A stretch of 64,000 nucleotides of DNA from Primula veris (taxonomy: Eukaryota; Streptophyta; Magnoliopsida; Ericales; Primulaceae): contig OY821746.1 in assembly GCA_963682055.1 (NCBI GenBank), positions 13,133,992-13,197,991 on the forward strand, in the 5' to 3' direction. The translations under genes and the position numbers were made by a program. The number at the start of each line of letters is the position of its first letter. Positions within the stretch are counted from its first letter, which is position 1. Under the pieces are notes generated by a model, which was not told the origin of the DNA, ran no database searches, and saw only the letters and a list, made by a program, of their open reading frames with translations. Positions 41,725 to 56,700 of this stretch are shown here, in pieces.

Positions 41725-44700
41725 TTAAAAGAACAAACCCTTTTTCTTCACTTTTCTTTTCTCACTAGCCTGCAAGAAGACCACCAAGTTCAGATATTCT
41801 CAACCAAATCATGAAGGAAAGGTTAAATCAAGAAATGGTAAAGAAAAATACAATTGTTTTGGAAAATAGCGACTCAAATAAAAGGAATAAGGCGTAAATT
41901 TGTTTCCAAAGTGCATTTGACAGTCTCAGATTGAATGAAGTGTTTCGGACCAATTATCAGGTATACTTTTTACTTTTTGTAGGCCTTGAAAAAAAAGACT
42001 GACGTGTTAAAATCTCTACACAAATTATATAATCTGAAACCTCTTATATATCATATTTCAGCAAAAACTGTCAAAATCACAAGTGTAACAAATTGTTATA
42101 GAAACAAATTTGGTAACATGTGGAGAAAACATACCCTTATTATAAACAACCTCAAAATGAGAACAATTGTATCTCGCGAACTGCAAAATGGAAGAGAACA
42201 AGTCCAATTTTAAACATATATTCAAGAAACAAGGTTACAACAGACATGGCGCTGCTTATCATTTATGGAAGTAGGCCTATAAGTAATTCTACTTCTGTAG
42301 AAAAGGATGTCAGAAGTATAGAGCACATAGTACACAAGACTTTTACCAACCATTTAAAATTAGCACGAGTCTTTTTTTTTTATAATTTTACATTCGATAA
42401 AATGTACTCTGAGGGAATTTTAATCCATCCAGAACAGTACAAGACGCATTTGCCTACACTAAAATAACTTCAAATCCCATACTATAAACTGAATAAGATA
42501 TAAAATCAATTTCCACAAAAAAATAAAAACCAGTTCAGCTCCCAATCTTCTACTTCTTTTAATAAGTCATCATATAGTGTGAGTGTGAGGAATATCAAAC
42601 TCATCATCTTAAATTTTTATCAAGTTGGGAGATTAAGGTAAGCCCCAAGCAAACAAGTTGGAAGCCGCATACTATTTAAGGGCAAACTAATCAGGGTCGG
42701 TTTTGGCATAAGCCAAATAGGCCGGTTAGTTTCCGGTCCCTGAATAAGTGCAAAAAAGAGAGAGAAAATTAATTTTCTTTCAGAAATAGGTCGTTTTTCC
42801 CCTAATAACAATTCAAGAAGAACCCTTGTTATTTGATAGTTTACTTTGTGTAATGTAAAAGATAACTTTGTTTTTTTATGACATGGTTCGGATTTTGTAA
42901 TTTTTCTGCGTTTTTTTTACACAAGTTATAAAAGAATTTCGAAGAAAGTTAAAAAGGCATCCAAAAAAAGTATGACTTAGGTGTAGAAAGGCGCCGGACC
43001 GGCCCTTATAGTACTCTTAGCAATAACAAAAGGAAAAAGTTTTTTTTTATAGTTCTGTACCCCACCTTTTCACTTTTTCCGATTTTGTAACCTAACCTTG
43101 CATGTTTTTTGTTTAGTACCCTAACCTATCATAAATACACCAATAAGGTACCTTCCATATATTTAAACGAAAATTTTTATGTCATCAAACTGTTTTCATC
43201 CGTCACCACTCACCAGGCGTAAAATAGTCTTTCACAATAATGGATCTCAACCTTTAGATTTGATCCATGAAAAAACGATCTCAATCGTTTAAAGTAAATA
43301 AATATTAATACAAGTAAATAATTAACTAAAGTTAAGAATAGACATACTATATAATTACAAATATACATATATGTAAATATACACACACATATACGATTAT
43401 GGTGGATCTGTGCTTGTGTGGGTGGTGCCTAGGGGTCCAGTCCAGGCGGAGACAAAGAAGGTTAGAGGGAAGGTGGCCGGTGGCTGGAGAACGGCAGTGG
43501 GGTGGAGGGGAGGGGGAGGTAGCATGGGGCGGCAGGAGACTGATGGTGTTGATGGGTTGGGTATGTGTGGCTGGTGGGTTGAAGTTCCTAGCTTATAAGT
43601 TATAACAGATTGTTCAGTTTTTTCATGAACTAAAGGTGATTATAGAAATCCACATATATACCTATCTGCAAATCTACTTTGTGATGGGGAATTGGCCTTT
43701 TGGGAGAGATTCATACGGGCTAGATTTAGATTTTTGGGTTTGAATGGGGGATACACCAGTCATTCGTGATGGTGGAAGAGAGTTTTATTTTTTATTTTAT
43801 TAGATACTTTAAAAGTTTCAGGTTACAGTTTTTTTAAACCGAATATCTCGTTATTTACTCCCAAAAACCAAATTCACCTATTAAAAATTAATAAAAAAGT
43901 GAGTGATTTTTTTCGGTTATTTTTATTATATATTACACATAACTTACCATTCAAATTTTTGCAATACATTTTATATTAATAAGAGAAGTGGTGACGTGGC
44001 ATGCAAATAAGTGAAGTTGTTAAAGTATTTTGGTAAAAACCTGTTTTTATTCTAAAAACTAACGGAAGGTACCTTATTGGTACAAATTCAATAGGTTTGG
44101 GTACTTAACCAAAATCATGTAAGATTAGGGTACAAAATGAAAAAAAGTTGAATAGGTGAAGGTACAAAACTATTAAAAAAAGAAAAGAAAAGTATTCATC
44201 AACAACTCATCAAGTGTCATTCCCCCAAGAATAAAACAAAATACAACAAAAGTGAATGCCTTTATCTACTTCAATTCACGAGAGACAAAGACATTTGACA
44301 TAAGTGTAAAAGAATAGATTAAATGACATACCAAGTAATATCTGTTGGGTCATTTTCTGCCCTAAGAATACGATTACCACCACTAGTACTAGTAATAGTA
44401 AACTCGGAAACTTGTCCAAATGGAATAATAACCTACAAAGCCAATAGTGGAAAAGAAAATGAGATATAAAAATGAACCACAACATAAACACTAAATATTA
44501 ACTACATCAAATACATAATCATGATCCTACAAGAAGAAAACAAGGAACATTTAGACATGCAAGTTGTAACTACAGAAAATAATGTTTCTTTAGATCGATT
44601 ATAAACGTTTTGTATTTAAGATGTTATCTGAGCTATGTACAAGGTTGCGAAAAAACTTGTCCCCAATAAATTCATTTTTAACTATTCTACGTTTTTATCA

Positions 44701-47700
44701 TTCATGTGCCTAGACTTTATAAGTATAAAAAAAAGGGTCACAAAAAAATCTATGTTCTAGAATTCAAAAGGAAAAGAGAATATTGCAACCTATAGCCTTA
44801 CAACCTGAGTCCTAGAAATCACTATGTCAAAAAATTAAAAGTACCAACATATAGTAACTATCTTTAAAGATAAAAGAAGAAATCCTTCTGTCCGTGAAAA
44901 GATTCTCATGTGGTCAGATGACTTAAAACAAAATCTGTCAACTCTTGATAAGTCACATAAAAGTAAACTTAGCAAAAACAACAAGATGCAAACTTGATTG
45001 GGAAATTATAACATACACTCATGGTCGACGAAAACTTCTCTCCAATAGATTCTCCATTAGGTGCGCTACGCTTGATGTTGTAACCATCCCTCTTCACCAC
45101 CAGAGTGGCTGGCTCCCATATATCAAGGAAACCGGTCTGTAAAAAAGATCAATGTATTGGGAAAAGCCACACGTATTCTAAGGAATATCATTCATGGCAG
45201 TGGTAGCCATTGAAAGTAAAACCAAAAATTAAAAAGTAGACGTAAACATACCGACAAGGATACCCTAAATGAACCGTGACCATTATAAAGAGCCTTTTCT
45301 ATACAATTCTGCATTTCAGGATCTGTTCAAAAATGGACGATTGTTTAGGAAAAGAAAAAAAAAAATTCCAACAGGTGAGGTCCTAGTTGCAAAATAGTAA
45401 TTAAATAACAAAATAAAAAAAGTACAAGCATGGATTTTTTTTATTGAATTATCACTAGACCACATTCAACAAATTTAATCCAAAGAGCACCACTCATACT
45501 CCCAAGTTTTAACTCCTTGTCCTCGCCCTCGTTCCATTCGAACCAATAAAGAGAAAAAAATACAAATGAGGAACCACAAAAAATTGAAGCATAAAATGCA
45601 AGCAATCTAGACTTAAGCAAGGATGACAAAGACAGGTAATGGTAATATACTAATATCAATTATGAAACAACTTCAAACTTTTTTAATGTCGTCAATAATC
45701 TATATGCTAGTCCAAAATACATAACTTCCATAGAATGCTCTCCAAAAGGTTGTCTGATTTCAAACTTATGGATTTAAAAAAAAAAAACAGAAAAGGGCAA
45801 AAAATGTACTCACGAGAACTACAGGTATTTTTTACTGTATCAACAATGTAAAAAAAATTGATGCATTCATGCCTTATAGAGATGAAATGATGAAACCTTA
45901 GAAACTCGCAGATATTCAATCCTAGAAATCACCATCTCTAATACAATACCATGATCATTGAATAGACTTAAACATAAAATGTAACAACTTAAAAAGAAAA
46001 AATGGTGACCAGAAGCGAAGGATTCTTAGATTAGCTGGGATACTACTAGAATGTAGCAACACAGACAAGTTAAGGAGCATGGCAAATTAATATAGAAGAT
46101 GCTCCTCTTAGGCGAGAACCGACTTAATTCCACCTCACACCCAATTCATTCACAAAAAAAATTATATACCACTTTGATATACGACTTGTAAGGCTTGAAA
46201 AATTACGAGGTATTAAATATGCAACAATTGCTAAATCGATTGCCAAATATAGGCAACGGACTTGGCATACCACTTATACGCAATGCATTATGAGAAGTGA
46301 CATACACCGAATAATATTCCAAAAGGTTGTGCTCAAATATATATTGTCATTATCTACAACTATCCAATTTGAAAGTCAATGAAAATTACTAATGCACCTC
46401 TAAAATGTTTTCGGAAAATATGAACAAGTGACACTCAAGCCAATACCAGAACATCTGATGGAGATTCCATCTAAAAAGAACTTTAGGACCAACTGGTATC
46501 ATCTCTGCAATTTAAAGCAATTTGAGATTATAATAAAAAGGAGATCAAAAGTTTTTGTTTTGAATGAGGCCAGATTCCTCTCAAACAAAATTTGGAAGGT
46601 TGGATCAAATTCTTGAGGTAAAGAGATTGTGCATATGCTCTTTGGATACAAGGAAAACTAAACTCATGGTTTGCTCCAAACATTATTAAGATCAGCGTTC
46701 TGATTTTTACCTATCAACAGTTCTCGATGGCTAAACTAAGATGTATCAGAAATTCAACAACATGGAGTTAAATCTATATAACATAAGAACTAGGCAACAA
46801 AAGTAACTTATCAATAACAACAGCTGAAACCATATAGATATTGATCAAATACTAGACAGGCCAAATGAAATACTTCCCTCAATTATTGTGGAAAAAAGGA
46901 TAGATGAGCATCTTCATTAGAAGTGAGCCCAAAATACTTTATCACTTCAAAAATATTGAAATAGCATGTTTTAAATTAACAAATAAGAAACTTTTGACTG
47001 TCATGGACTAGACCTCCCTGGCCTGTATATGTATGCCCATGCATTATGCAGGAAAAAAAAACACTTCCATAATACAAATTAATGTTTGTCAATCGTCCTC
47101 CTGACAACAGATCTAGTCGTTAAGTGCAGATAGTGATATTGAAAAGAAATAATCTAAAACTAAATTCAACCAAAAAGCATAAAATTTACAAACAGATGAC
47201 AGGATAAGCACACCCACAAGAAGAAGAGATAAAACATTCCAACTTTGTTTTCAGGTCTACCATTCCCAAGTGAAGGTAGAAGCGGTTATGTGAAAAACAT
47301 AACGAAGAAGAACAAGAAGACATAACTAAGCAGCTTACCGCATGTAATCTTTCTATGCTCATTCGCAAAGACCTTTACAAGTTCACCCTGCACACAGAAT
47401 TAGGACAAAGTCAGCCCACTTGCTTTTCAGATCATTTTTTTTAAAAAAATTTCATCAAGGAAGCTTCAATTTATTTTAATGATCTTAAATATAAGAAGTA
47501 GCTATGCAACTTTTTTCACTAAACACCCATATAAATTATGATGATAGGGAATTAGTTATAACAAACAAGTAGCAGATTACGCGGTCCTCAATTAAATGTC
47601 ACCTGATCTCATCAACTATATTCATACTCTTACAGACCTTTACTCGATCTGTTCGAGCTTGAAACATTGAGTACTATGTTTACTCTTGAGCTGTCGATTT

Positions 47701-50700
47701 TAAACTTCAGAGAGTTGTCAATGAATGACACTAAAGGAAGATATTTGGGAGCTACTGTTAATTATTCGAATTATCACTGCCAAAGAAGGAGAAAATTTGA
47801 TAGCTATTTACACTACTCAATTTTCCCATTCATTGTTTCGCCTGACAATTTATTACCAAAAGCTGAAAAACATGTGTCGATCTCTCCTATCGATACAAAA
47901 CAAGTCAAATAATATAGAAATACGTACAAATGATAATGAAATCCATTCATTCCCATTAATAATTATTTCTTACCATCCAGATCAGTTAAAAGTTTGGTCA
48001 CCCTTTTAGGAAAATATAGGAAAGTATAGACCAAAGGAGAAACATTGAGGTAGTCATCGAATTATAGCCCATACCAACACTTTAACCTCATTCATGATAA
48101 CTTTTAAAATAACACAAAATAAATACTACTTGACTCCCAATTCCTTGAGAATTTTTGACAAGTCGGACCTTTTTAATAAACACAACTAACTCACCTTCAC
48201 GATTACAAAAACACCATATTTAAGTTTTCTTTCCACTGTAAATGAGAGAAAAATAGAGGGTAAAATAAGTATAATTGCATAAATTCTCTTTTTAAAATGG
48301 ATTGACTAGTTTAAACTTCCCAACAATTGGAATGGAAGGGGTGATATTATGCGTAAAACATATACTACTATTTAGCATGTAGTGCAGCACAAGAAATACT
48401 TCATCTTTAATCTATTCATTATTTGAGAAGATCATACAGATCCAATAAAAAAATTGGGTTATAGTGAATGTACGTAAACCCTCCAGTAATGCAATTAAGA
48501 TACGTCACACAATATAAGGTGCTCGTATTCCCACCTATATCATCACAGCACAAAAGAAAATAACGGGTCACCTGGCACTCCAAAGAAAAAAGAATAGAAC
48601 CATGAAACAGAAAATATACTCTGCTCTGATGTGGAGAAAATGTTCTAGTAAAAACGGCAAACAACACAATAATGGTAGACTAGAAACATATTTGCATCAA
48701 TAGTGTAAAACAGAATAGTGCATACAAGCAGACTCTACATTTTTTATGACTTATAAAATAACTATTAAACTAATAACTGCCACCAAATACCTTGCGCTTC
48801 CTGTTATCTAGAGGCTGGACTTCTATTGCAAGGTATGTATCAACATCATCAGCAGTAATAAGATAGTTAGGTTGTTTTGCCCCTGCAAACACGTATTTTG
48901 TCAAAACCTAGATATTCTAACAAAACCATGAAAAATTAACCACTTTCAGAAAAAAAGAGGGAAAAAGATACCATCGATATAGTTGACAGATCCGTCTTCC
49001 AGATGGCGTACCCACTGCAGTTCGAGTCGAAATTATATTAGGTTACCAACAAAAAGTAACTAGCCCCATATGGGAATTACATATGAACATCTTAAGTTAA
49101 GGACGCAGAAAACAATAGAACAACATGAGGATCATCGACACAACTAGATGAAAAAGAATTAAGATTTTGAAACCAATAGGGCTATCCTAGTGGCAGAACT
49201 TAACACTCTCAAATAAAATATTGTACGTAAGACGTAAGAATCTTAAGGGGTAAGAGTGGAACCCTTAGATCCCCTTTTTATTAAAATATACGAAAAAACA
49301 GGACAAACTTTAAAAAAACACCTCAAAGTTACAACTCGTCGTTCCATTGATGGAGTATCCAGAAGCTTGGAGCTCTCGACCAGGATAAGTGTCACCGGAT
49401 ATTTGAAGTCCTTCTATAGCGGGAAAGGGGTCATCATCTCCAGCTAAAAAGTTGCAAAAAAAAATCAGCAAATGCTATCCAATTAAAAGCCAGTTAACAA
49501 CAATATACTAGGCCTGTTTAGCGGATCAACAAAAGTGTAATTTTGTTTACCTTTTTAGTTCTAAATAAAATCTATATTTGGTGCACCAACTAGAAATATA
49601 CTTGTTAATTTTTCGATGCAAAAAAGTTCTACTTTTTGCAAGTCTGATGATACAAAATTTTTCGCAAAAGTATACTTTAACCTACAGTAAGCAATAATGA
49701 TTTTAGGCATTACTTAGAAATTAGAAGTATACAATTCCACATTTTTTGACCCAACAAAAAGTATATTCTTTTACTTTATAAGAGAGCTACTAAACGAGCA
49801 CAAGAAAGGGAAGGCACAGACACTCACCCTCAGAGAAAGAGGAAGAGGGCTCTTCCATAACTGGGGGCAAGTAAGGAGAAAAAGAGGAAGGATCGTCCAT
49901 TGTGGTTGCATAAGGAGAGGGTTTTGAAATCCAGTTAGCTGAAGTTTCCCGCTCCTGTAGGCGTCCATCATAATCAAGGTAATCGGGATCAGCGCTACTG
50001 ACATTATCGCTAAATGTCACCTGTTTTGGGGTAATTTCCTCGTTATATCGTGCAGGTTGTGAATCTTCATACATAAGGGGTCGTTGTTTAGGTACATCTT
50101 GTGGTATACTGTTGCTGAAACACAAACATCGACCACATTGATTATGGTTTCTCTAAGGACAAAAAGAGAATGATACAAACACCTAGAAGAATCAGATATG
50201 AATTATAGCAACGGTCCCATAATGAGAAATTTTGATTTAGTCTTCATGGTTTCCATCGCAGCAATATAGTCCCCATACTTTCAGTGAGCTACACCAGTGT
50301 TCCTTAACTAAGTTTCTAGAGTAACTAATATTATTATACACGGGGCGCACTTGCGTAACCTATTCCAAGTGTGGGGACATTAGTAAAACCGACTTAAACA
50401 GCGGGGACTATTAGTGTTCCAATTGAAACTATGAGGACTAAGTAGAAAATTGTCCAATAGTATAGGAACCATTTGTGTTGCAGTTTAAACCTTTGGGATC
50501 AAATGGAAATTCGATCCAAAGTATGGATCTATATATCTGTGCATGCACTTCACTTTAAAAATCATGTACACAAGATTTGGCACAAATGCACAACCAACAT
50601 GATTGCATTTCAAGAGATTAGAATTATCGAAAATAAGTGTTTTCCACTGCATACATAGGAATGTGCTCGATTATCATCTGAGAAGGAAACCACTGGGATG

Positions 50701-53700
50701 GTCATTATACTCAAAACAGCCTACTGCAACCCGGTAAACAGAGCAATATTACAAAAGGGCACATTATTAAAAAATAAAACCGAACGCAAAGGTTGAAGAG
50801 AAACGAAAAAAAAAAATTACACAGCAGACTTTATGCATATCACACCAATCAGATAAAATAAAATCCACAGTAAAAAGGGGGGTTTTTTTGCAGTTTTGTA
50901 CACTATACTATACACTTTTTGCAATTTTGTACACCATACTACCAAATAATTTAATTAGTACACTATACTACCGGTTTCTTGCGATTTTATACACTTCTGT
51001 TAAAATTAACGGAAAGTGACGACATCATCAAACGTTTTTCATTTGTATTCAGGGGTACGATGGTCATTTCCCCGTATCATTAATCTGAAATGTAAACTAT
51101 ACATTTAAAAAAAGAGTAACGAGAAAAATAATATATAATTTATATACTATATTTTAAAACAAACATATTAATGTAATACCTGAATATACATTCAACATAT
51201 ATTCAAAATATAGATAAATAATAGTAGTATATGTTTACATACAAATATGCAATCATACATAAGTGGACAAGGGCAGGAGTGACGACAGTTTTGCATCGGC
51301 AGGGTTAAAAGTAAATGGACGAGGATCCTTTTTCAACATTAGATAATGGCAGGTATATATATAGAGTTATATTTCTATTTATATATATATAGAGAGAGAG
51401 AGAGAGATAAGGTGTACGGAAGGATGAAAAAGGAATTGACAGAAATTACAGAAGCCTATATCGGCAGAAATTCTATCGCGGGAGAGTGTAGGAAGGATTG
51501 GACGTACAAAGAAGGAGGATGACGGAGAGAAGGAGGGTGGCGGTTAGGGTACTGCGGTGTGAAGGGACCTTGTCTTTGTAAATTTAAAATTTAGAAGGAT
51601 CAATTTTTAGGTTTTGTTAAATATTAATTGTAATATGGTCCTTCGACTATCCTTGTATAATACTATAGATCATCCTCTTCTTGATTAAGTACATAATCAT
51701 CTTCTGGCTTATACTAAATTGCCTTTACTTTTACTTTGTAGTAGATTGGCAATTGTTTTCATTCATATATCGGGCAAATATGGATTTGAGAATTATAATT
51801 GTATGTGTGTATCTTTTAGCTATTGTTTGGTACGAAATAAAATGTGTAAAATGGAAAAATGAATACTTTGTGTACATTAGCTTTTAAGATATATATAGTT
51901 GTATCCTTAAATTAGCTTTACAAAAATCATCTAAATGTTTCGTGAGTATATTAATTTTAAGATTTTTTAAACTGAAAAATTAGCTTCTTATTTTTATTTT
52001 GTATAATTTTGCATCTTTTGTAAAACTTTAGGACTTATATAAGTACAATTTAAAGTAAAAATACCAAGTGGGTTTTCCTTAAAACTACTCTTGACCAATT
52101 TTGTAATAAACAAAAAAAACTGATAGTGATATGGCAAGTAATTAACCAAATTGAACTATTTGGGTAAAATTACAGTTTTCATTCAAAGAACAAACCGAAG
52201 TGTAAAACATCGCAAGAAACTGGTAGTATAGTGTACTAATTAAATTATTTGGTAGTATGGTGTACAAAATCGCAAAAAGTGTAGTGTAATGTACAAAACT
52301 GCAAAAAACCCATAAAAAGAGCCTATGACTCTCCACTTTTAGGCTCACCTGGCTAGAGGAGAGTAACTCAAGTTTTCATTAAATTCCATATTTTTTCCAA
52401 CTCCATCACCTGCAACACCCTGGCGATTTCCCAAATAATCCCAATCTGAAGTTGATTGAGGGCCAGGAGAAGTAGCAGGAACATTTCGATGGGAATATTC
52501 GGACCGAGTCACCAGTTCAAGCCCATTGTTTTGCTGCCAACCCAACATGAGAAGATGTTCAAAATACTGCATAAAATTTTTAATCAGTTTTTTAATGACA
52601 AAATATACAAAGCTTACAGAGGGTGAGGCAACACCAATAGGATAAGATGGTGACTGTGGGGCAAATCCAGAGGTGTTCACATCGGAACGCCATGGTGCCA
52701 GTTGATACTGAGATTCCTTCAGCTTCCCCTAACCATAAGAAGACCACAACTATTATAAAAAATAAGGCTACAAGAATATTTGCAATTTCATATAATTCTC
52801 CCACCCTATTAGTATACCTCGGTTATAATGAGCTTCTCCTGTAAATGTCTAAATAGTACCTGCATGAGCAATTGTCATGGAAAAGTAATCATTTCCCTGG
52901 AAAAATTAACAACTAAAGCAAACCATTGAACATTTATCTTCACTTTCTTCAAATTCATGTAAGTTTATGAAACGATTTATTTGCAATTTAAGTTTACATC
53001 TACTCGAAAAGACAAAAACAGGCACCTGAATATAATGGTTGGTGTAAGATTTCGGCCAACAAGGAAATTTTATCCACAAAAACAGACTGAGCAAAATGAG
53101 AAAGAACATATCGACCCAAGTAACTTGCTAGTTAAGGTAGTAAATCACTGGAAAACAAAGAATGCATATCCAACATATGCTTCCACTCACCCAGAAAAAT
53201 ATGCATCATGTCTTCATGAGACAAAATTTAAATATTGATGACATACCCATAAGATATAGACATCTCATGTGCTACTAACTGGCATCACACGACATTTACC
53301 AAGTACCAACATTTCAAAACTCCCAACTAGTATAATATTTTCCAGCTTCAGAAATTTATATCAAACATCGAGTATAAAAAGGGGAAGAATTTTCTACACG
53401 AGGTGACAGACCTTGAGATTGCTCACGATAGATTGGGCATCAGAAACTGATGGTTGTAGAGAATACTCTGCAAGAAGAGGCATCAAATACGATACAAATG
53501 TAGATCTGTCTTGTTGTGCTGCCTGAAATAAACAGACGTGATTCTTGATTTTAAATGCTGGGAAGTAGCAGGAAGGTACAAAACAAAGATACAACAAAAT
53601 AAAAGAATCTTTTAACCCACAAAATAAATATACTACTCTGTTGAGACAAATTAAGTACCATGATAGAAATTAAATAGAAGATTTGCCACAAAAATATTAA

Positions 53701-56700
53701 GATTTTGTTTCTTTTTTCACATCCTATTAAGGGGTCTCTCCAAATTGTAGCAAAGGCTTATTACTCCAATCAGGTAAGTAGATGTAATAGATCAATTTTA
53801 GTTAGATTGTATTTTAACTTTCACGAGGTCTACTTTATAGCTACGATTTAATTGTACCTACACCTAACGATCAACCCTGCAGGGAATTCCTTCCCTTTTT
53901 CCCCTTTCAAATTAACAGTTTTTCTTTATTAGTGGTGGGAAAGGGTACTGCAACCACATTAATGAAATAAAAAAGTTTAATTGTGCTCTTTGAGCGAGTC
54001 TGTACTTTAAATTTGATGAAGTCTAGACTGTAGTCACAGTCAATAGTAAGTTATAAGGGGAAATAATATAAAGAAAGAAAAATGTCAAAATTTAGAATAA
54101 CAAAGAAACTCAACAGCAGCTACACCAAATGACCAACAAGCATGTCATTAGATCATAGAAGTTTACCTGCAGTGCATAAGTAAGACGAATATTTTCTTCG
54201 ATAATGTCTTGTCGATAGGAGAGCGCTTTAGATGCAGCATCAACAAGATCTTGTTGCTGCTGATCAAATAGCTAAGGTACACACACACAAAAATTGTAAA
54301 ATAATTGTCTTGAACAAGGAGGAAGGAAAAAGAAACAAGGAAGAATTATGAGTACCGTGCGCATATAAGAAATGCGTTTTTCCAACAGGTACTTCTCATT
54401 TTGTAGTTGTGCTTCCTATAAGTGAAAGATCACATAATACAGGAATTAGAAAAAAAGTGGATCTACTTGCTATATACGAGAAGATCCTAATTCAGTCTTA
54501 CCTTAATTGAATAGTCGGTAAGGTGTCTTCGCAGCTGTGAAATCTCTTCCTCGTGCTCATGGGCCTTTACATAGAGATCCAAATATATATTGTCTATTAG
54601 TTATGACCGGCATATAATTCAAACGTAAACAAATATAGAACTTGAAAGCGAACAGAAGTTACCTGCTTCCAGAGACTAGAATTACTAAATTCAGTCATTG
54701 GTATCAGTCCATTCCCAGATAATTGAACTCGTTGCTCAAGTTCGCCTTCCATCTGATTCCTAGAAACATAACCACATTATATGATGAATATTTCTTATGA
54801 ATAGTTAGTCCACCAGAAGAACTTACATATCTATGTGTATATGTTATTTGAATCGCATCCTATATACCTGCTCGGAGAGAAGGAAGTTGTAGATGGTGGT
54901 GAAAACTGAGAGTATCCAACATTATCTACAAGTCTCTGGCCATCAGAAAACCCCCTTAGAGTCCCATTCATCTTGCTAAACTCAGGTTTACTTTCCACAT
55001 AATTTTGCAAAGCGGAATCCTCACTGTTTTTCATTTTTATATCTTGGTGAAGTATTGGGGAAGAGTCAATTTGATGAGCTCTGACAGTGCCTCTAAAGCC
55101 ATCTCCTTGATTCACCTCCGATAAATTTAATTTACGATTTTTATTTAGCGCTTCGGCACGATCATCCCACTGGTCAGCAGAGAGAGCTTGGGCGAATGAC
55201 CTGTCTGTACTCTGACAGGAAAAAAAAAAACTAATAATCTTGGTTGACCCCTTCCAATTCACCGTCTACCTCTAGGAGTAATCTTTCTACGGCTTATTAT
55301 TAAAAACAAACTCAACACTAAGGATAAATATCGTTTGTGGCTTTCAGGAGAATAAACAGTTCATTTTCTGCAGATTCTTCCTTTTTCGGTAAATGAACTC
55401 TCCCCCTAAGGAGATCTGGGAGTACTTCTAGTTAAAGGATCTGGATGCTTGGCCTTCAATCTTCTTCAAGGTTTCAATGGCAAAAAAAAATTCTTTTTAT
55501 ATGTTTCTTCAAGGCTTAGCCTTGTGTTATTTGCCTTATATTTTAATGTAACATTTAAGCTATGCATTTATTATTTTCAACAGCACAATAAGATATATAG
55601 CAGAAAATTTAAAATACTTACAACTTTTTCAAGTTCTTGAACCCTCTTCTGTAGTTCAACCCTCAACCTAGTATTTTCTTCTGCCTGAGAAGAAAAAACA
55701 AAGAGGATGGAAACAATCATCTTCTTCCATTCCAAAGTCAATGAAAAGTAGTACACAAAATAAGAGACGTGAAAGTTACCAAACTTTAGAAGTGTTGCAA
55801 ATACCTACACATACAATGACAGATGTACCGAATTAAAGCATGACAAATTTCCTCATGCAATAAGAATGATTACTTCATGTATTCCCCTGAAAGCAGATGC
55901 ATGTTTCTAATAATAATATATTCGTATGACCAGAAACCCGAGGGTACTGTAAAGTGATCAAAAGTTGACAAGTTTGTATTATGCCAGTCAAGTTGTGTCA
56001 AAGCATCACAATAACCATAGTAAAATAGACCATCGTTTGATATAGAAGGTTATCGTAAAAAAACAAAACTGAACCTGCTCTAGACGCAACAATAACAAAA
56101 CACTACAGAGACATATCCTATGCATAATAATTGCATAGGCACGAGTTTAATCTGTGTGATTTTACAATACATTGATTTGCACCCCTTATCACTATCTGCT
56201 TATTCTTTCTTTTTCTGGAACATCGGTGAACTTACAAAGTACACTCGTATCCTCTCGTCTAGAGACTTGCATCGACCTTTAAACTGTTTCATTAATCGGT
56301 TAAAAGTCTGAAGGAACTTACACCAGTACATGTAAGCTTTAACCCTAGGAAATAAAACAAATAAAGGTGTCTGATTTATAGGAAAATGTCAAGTGTCAGG
56401 ATACAGATAGTCATAAAAGTATTCCATTTTAAGTATGTCTTTCAAACTTTTGTCCATGCGCAGACAAAGCTTAACTTGAAATTCTAGTAGATTTATGACC
56501 GTTTTGTGCCTACACTACAGGATATACAAAGATTCAAGAGAACATCAACAGGGTATATTGTCATTCTGTAGCAAACTGTTTTTTACTCAACAAATCAGAA
56601 CATCACAGTAAATACACGACAAGCAAAATGGAATAGAATGAGAATAATAATAATGAATAAACAAAAGAGAAATTCCCAAAAGTGTCAACGATCCAAACCA

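Noticed and set aside
43399..43605. Gly/Trp-rich frame inside the intron-20 foldback element
   Set aside because: G-rich low-complexity stretch inside a non-autonomous element, overlapping another frame; no domain.
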